Shown: in pieces, positions 63,381 through 64,000 of the stretch
How positions within the stretch are numbered: position 1 is the first letter of the stretch
How the letters are laid out: the number at the start of each line of letters is the position of its first letter
Assembly (NCBI RefSeq): GCF_000171815.1
Contig: NZ_ABGR01000003.1
Coordinates: 1 to 64,000, forward strand
Direction: 5' to 3'
Source of the DNA: Vibrio sp. AND4
GTDB lineage: Bacteria > Pseudomonadota > Gammaproteobacteria > Enterobacterales > Vibrionaceae
DNA: 64,000 bases
Made by a program: the position numbers and the translations under genes
Notes under the pieces: model-generated
Databases searched by the model: none
What the model saw: only the letters and a program-made list of their open reading frames with translations
Told to the model about the DNA's origin: nothing

Positions 63381-64000
63381 ATGGCTAGGATGGAACAGGT
63401 TGGTTCTCGAGCGCTGATTGTCGAAGGAGGCGCAATGCGCGGGGTATTCTCCTGCGGCATACTCGATCACTTCATGGAACAAGACTTTTCCCCTTTTGAC
63501 AGCTTTTGGGGCGTCTCGGCTGGCGCAAGTAACTTAGCGGCTTACCTCGCAAAAATGCCGGGCAGAAACCTCAAGATCTACCTAGATTACAGCCTACGCA
63601 AAGAGTTTATTTCACCCACTCAATGGATACGTGGTGGCGATATGATGGATTTAAATTGGATGTGGGAAGTCACACTCAAAGAGCTTGGCATTGATAGGTC
63701 AGCGCTTTCTGCCGATCCTCGGCCATTCTTTTTAGGTGTCACTCGCCAAGATAACGGGCAGGCAGAATATCTTACGCCTTCTGTAGACATGCTGGCAGAA
63801 ACCATGAAAGCCAGCAGCGCGTTACCGATCATGTACCGCGATGGTGTGTCATTAGATGGCGTAAAATATGTAGACGGTGGTGTAGCGGATGCCATTCCTG
63901 TTGCCGAAGCCATCCAACGAGGCGCAACAAAAATCATGGTATTAAGAAGCCGCCCTGCCAGTTATCGTAAATCCAAACCCAAGTTTGCAAAACTCATTTC
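63381..64000 (+). CDS. Patatin-like phospholipase, truncated by the window end
   Basis: The frame is open from the ATG at 63381 (or 63390) to the last base, about 206 codons, with no stop yet. It has the patatin oxyanion motif GGAMRGVF, the nucleophile elbow GVSAGAS (GxSxG) and the catalytic aspartate in VDGGVADAIP. This is the YjjU-like bacterial group, which releases fatty acids from phospholipids. It is divergent from zur; the region between carries the Zur box, but that lies closer to the zur side. The C-terminal part lies outside the window. Confidence 0.85.
   Translation, partial: MARMEQVGSRALIVEGGAMRGVFSCGILDHFMEQDFSPFDSFWGVSAGASNLAAYLAKMPGRNLKIYLDYSLRKEFISPTQWIRGGDMMDLNWMWEVTLKELGIDRSALSADPRPFFLGVTRQDNGQAEYLTPSVDMLAETMKASSALPIMYRDGVSLDGVKYVDGGVADAIPVAEAIQRGATKIMVLRSRPASYRKSKPKFAKLI

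Noticed and set aside
63620..63937. 105-codon minus-strand frame at the right end
   Set aside because: It is antisense to the patatin-like gene, whose GxSxG and Asp motifs are clear on the plus strand.

Overview
The window looks like a stretch of Vibrio chromosome, most likely the smaller chromosome of a Harveyi-clade species such as V. parahaemolyticus or V. alginolyticus. This is inferred from gene content: an intact CARB-type class A beta-lactamase in a chromosomal setting, a Vibrio-like SpeG, a FliA-type promoter before a chemoreceptor, an OmpU/OmpT-like porin and a hydroxamate-type TonB receptor. No rRNA, tRNA, CRISPR array or complete insertion sequence was found.

Layout. 1-24.4 kb is mostly single-gene housekeeping and sensory content: porin, EamA exporter, two-domain glutaredoxin, TonB receptor with an AraC-type regulator, GGDEF/EAL protein, M23 endopeptidase, YjiH-type membrane protein, chemoreceptor, aromatic amino acid permease, an unknown divergent HTH pair, SgrR with a divergent 44-codon gene, and an ArsR/ACR3 arsenite pair.

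24.4-35 kb is an accessory Rhs island, all on the minus strand. A secreted protein with three 314-residue TSP3/LamG units is followed by a 1546-residue lipoprotein that joins a TPR-like region, a C39-like cysteine peptidase domain, an Rhs/YD core and a variable C-terminal tip. A membrane protein, probably its immunity factor, overlaps its stop codon by one base. Downstream lie an orphan copy of the core 3' end with a different tip and its own candidate immunity gene, and then a third, decayed tip module. I regard this as the most interesting system here.

35.7-42.3 kb holds an HlyD/ABC exporter operon, an amidohydrolase lipoprotein and a membrane-anchored EEP hydrolase. 42.4-50.1 kb is a copper-efflux operon behind a CueR-like promoter with a 19-base spacer: Met/His-rich small protein, TolC-family protein, CusB-like adaptor fused to two CusF domains, CusA and a cupredoxin. 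50.2-58 kb carries a LysR-type regulator, the CARB beta-lactamase, a betagamma-crystallin-like secreted protein, SpeG, a FadL-family porin and small proteins, ending in eight exact TATTTGC repeats.

58-63.3 kb is a metal homeostasis block on the minus strand. A Zur repressor with a near-consensus Zur box is followed by a dihydroorotase-like protein, a gamma-carbonic anhydrase-like protein and a CobW GTPase, then a separately controlled CDF exporter/MarR operon with three dyads in its promoter. A patatin-like lipase gene runs off the right end.
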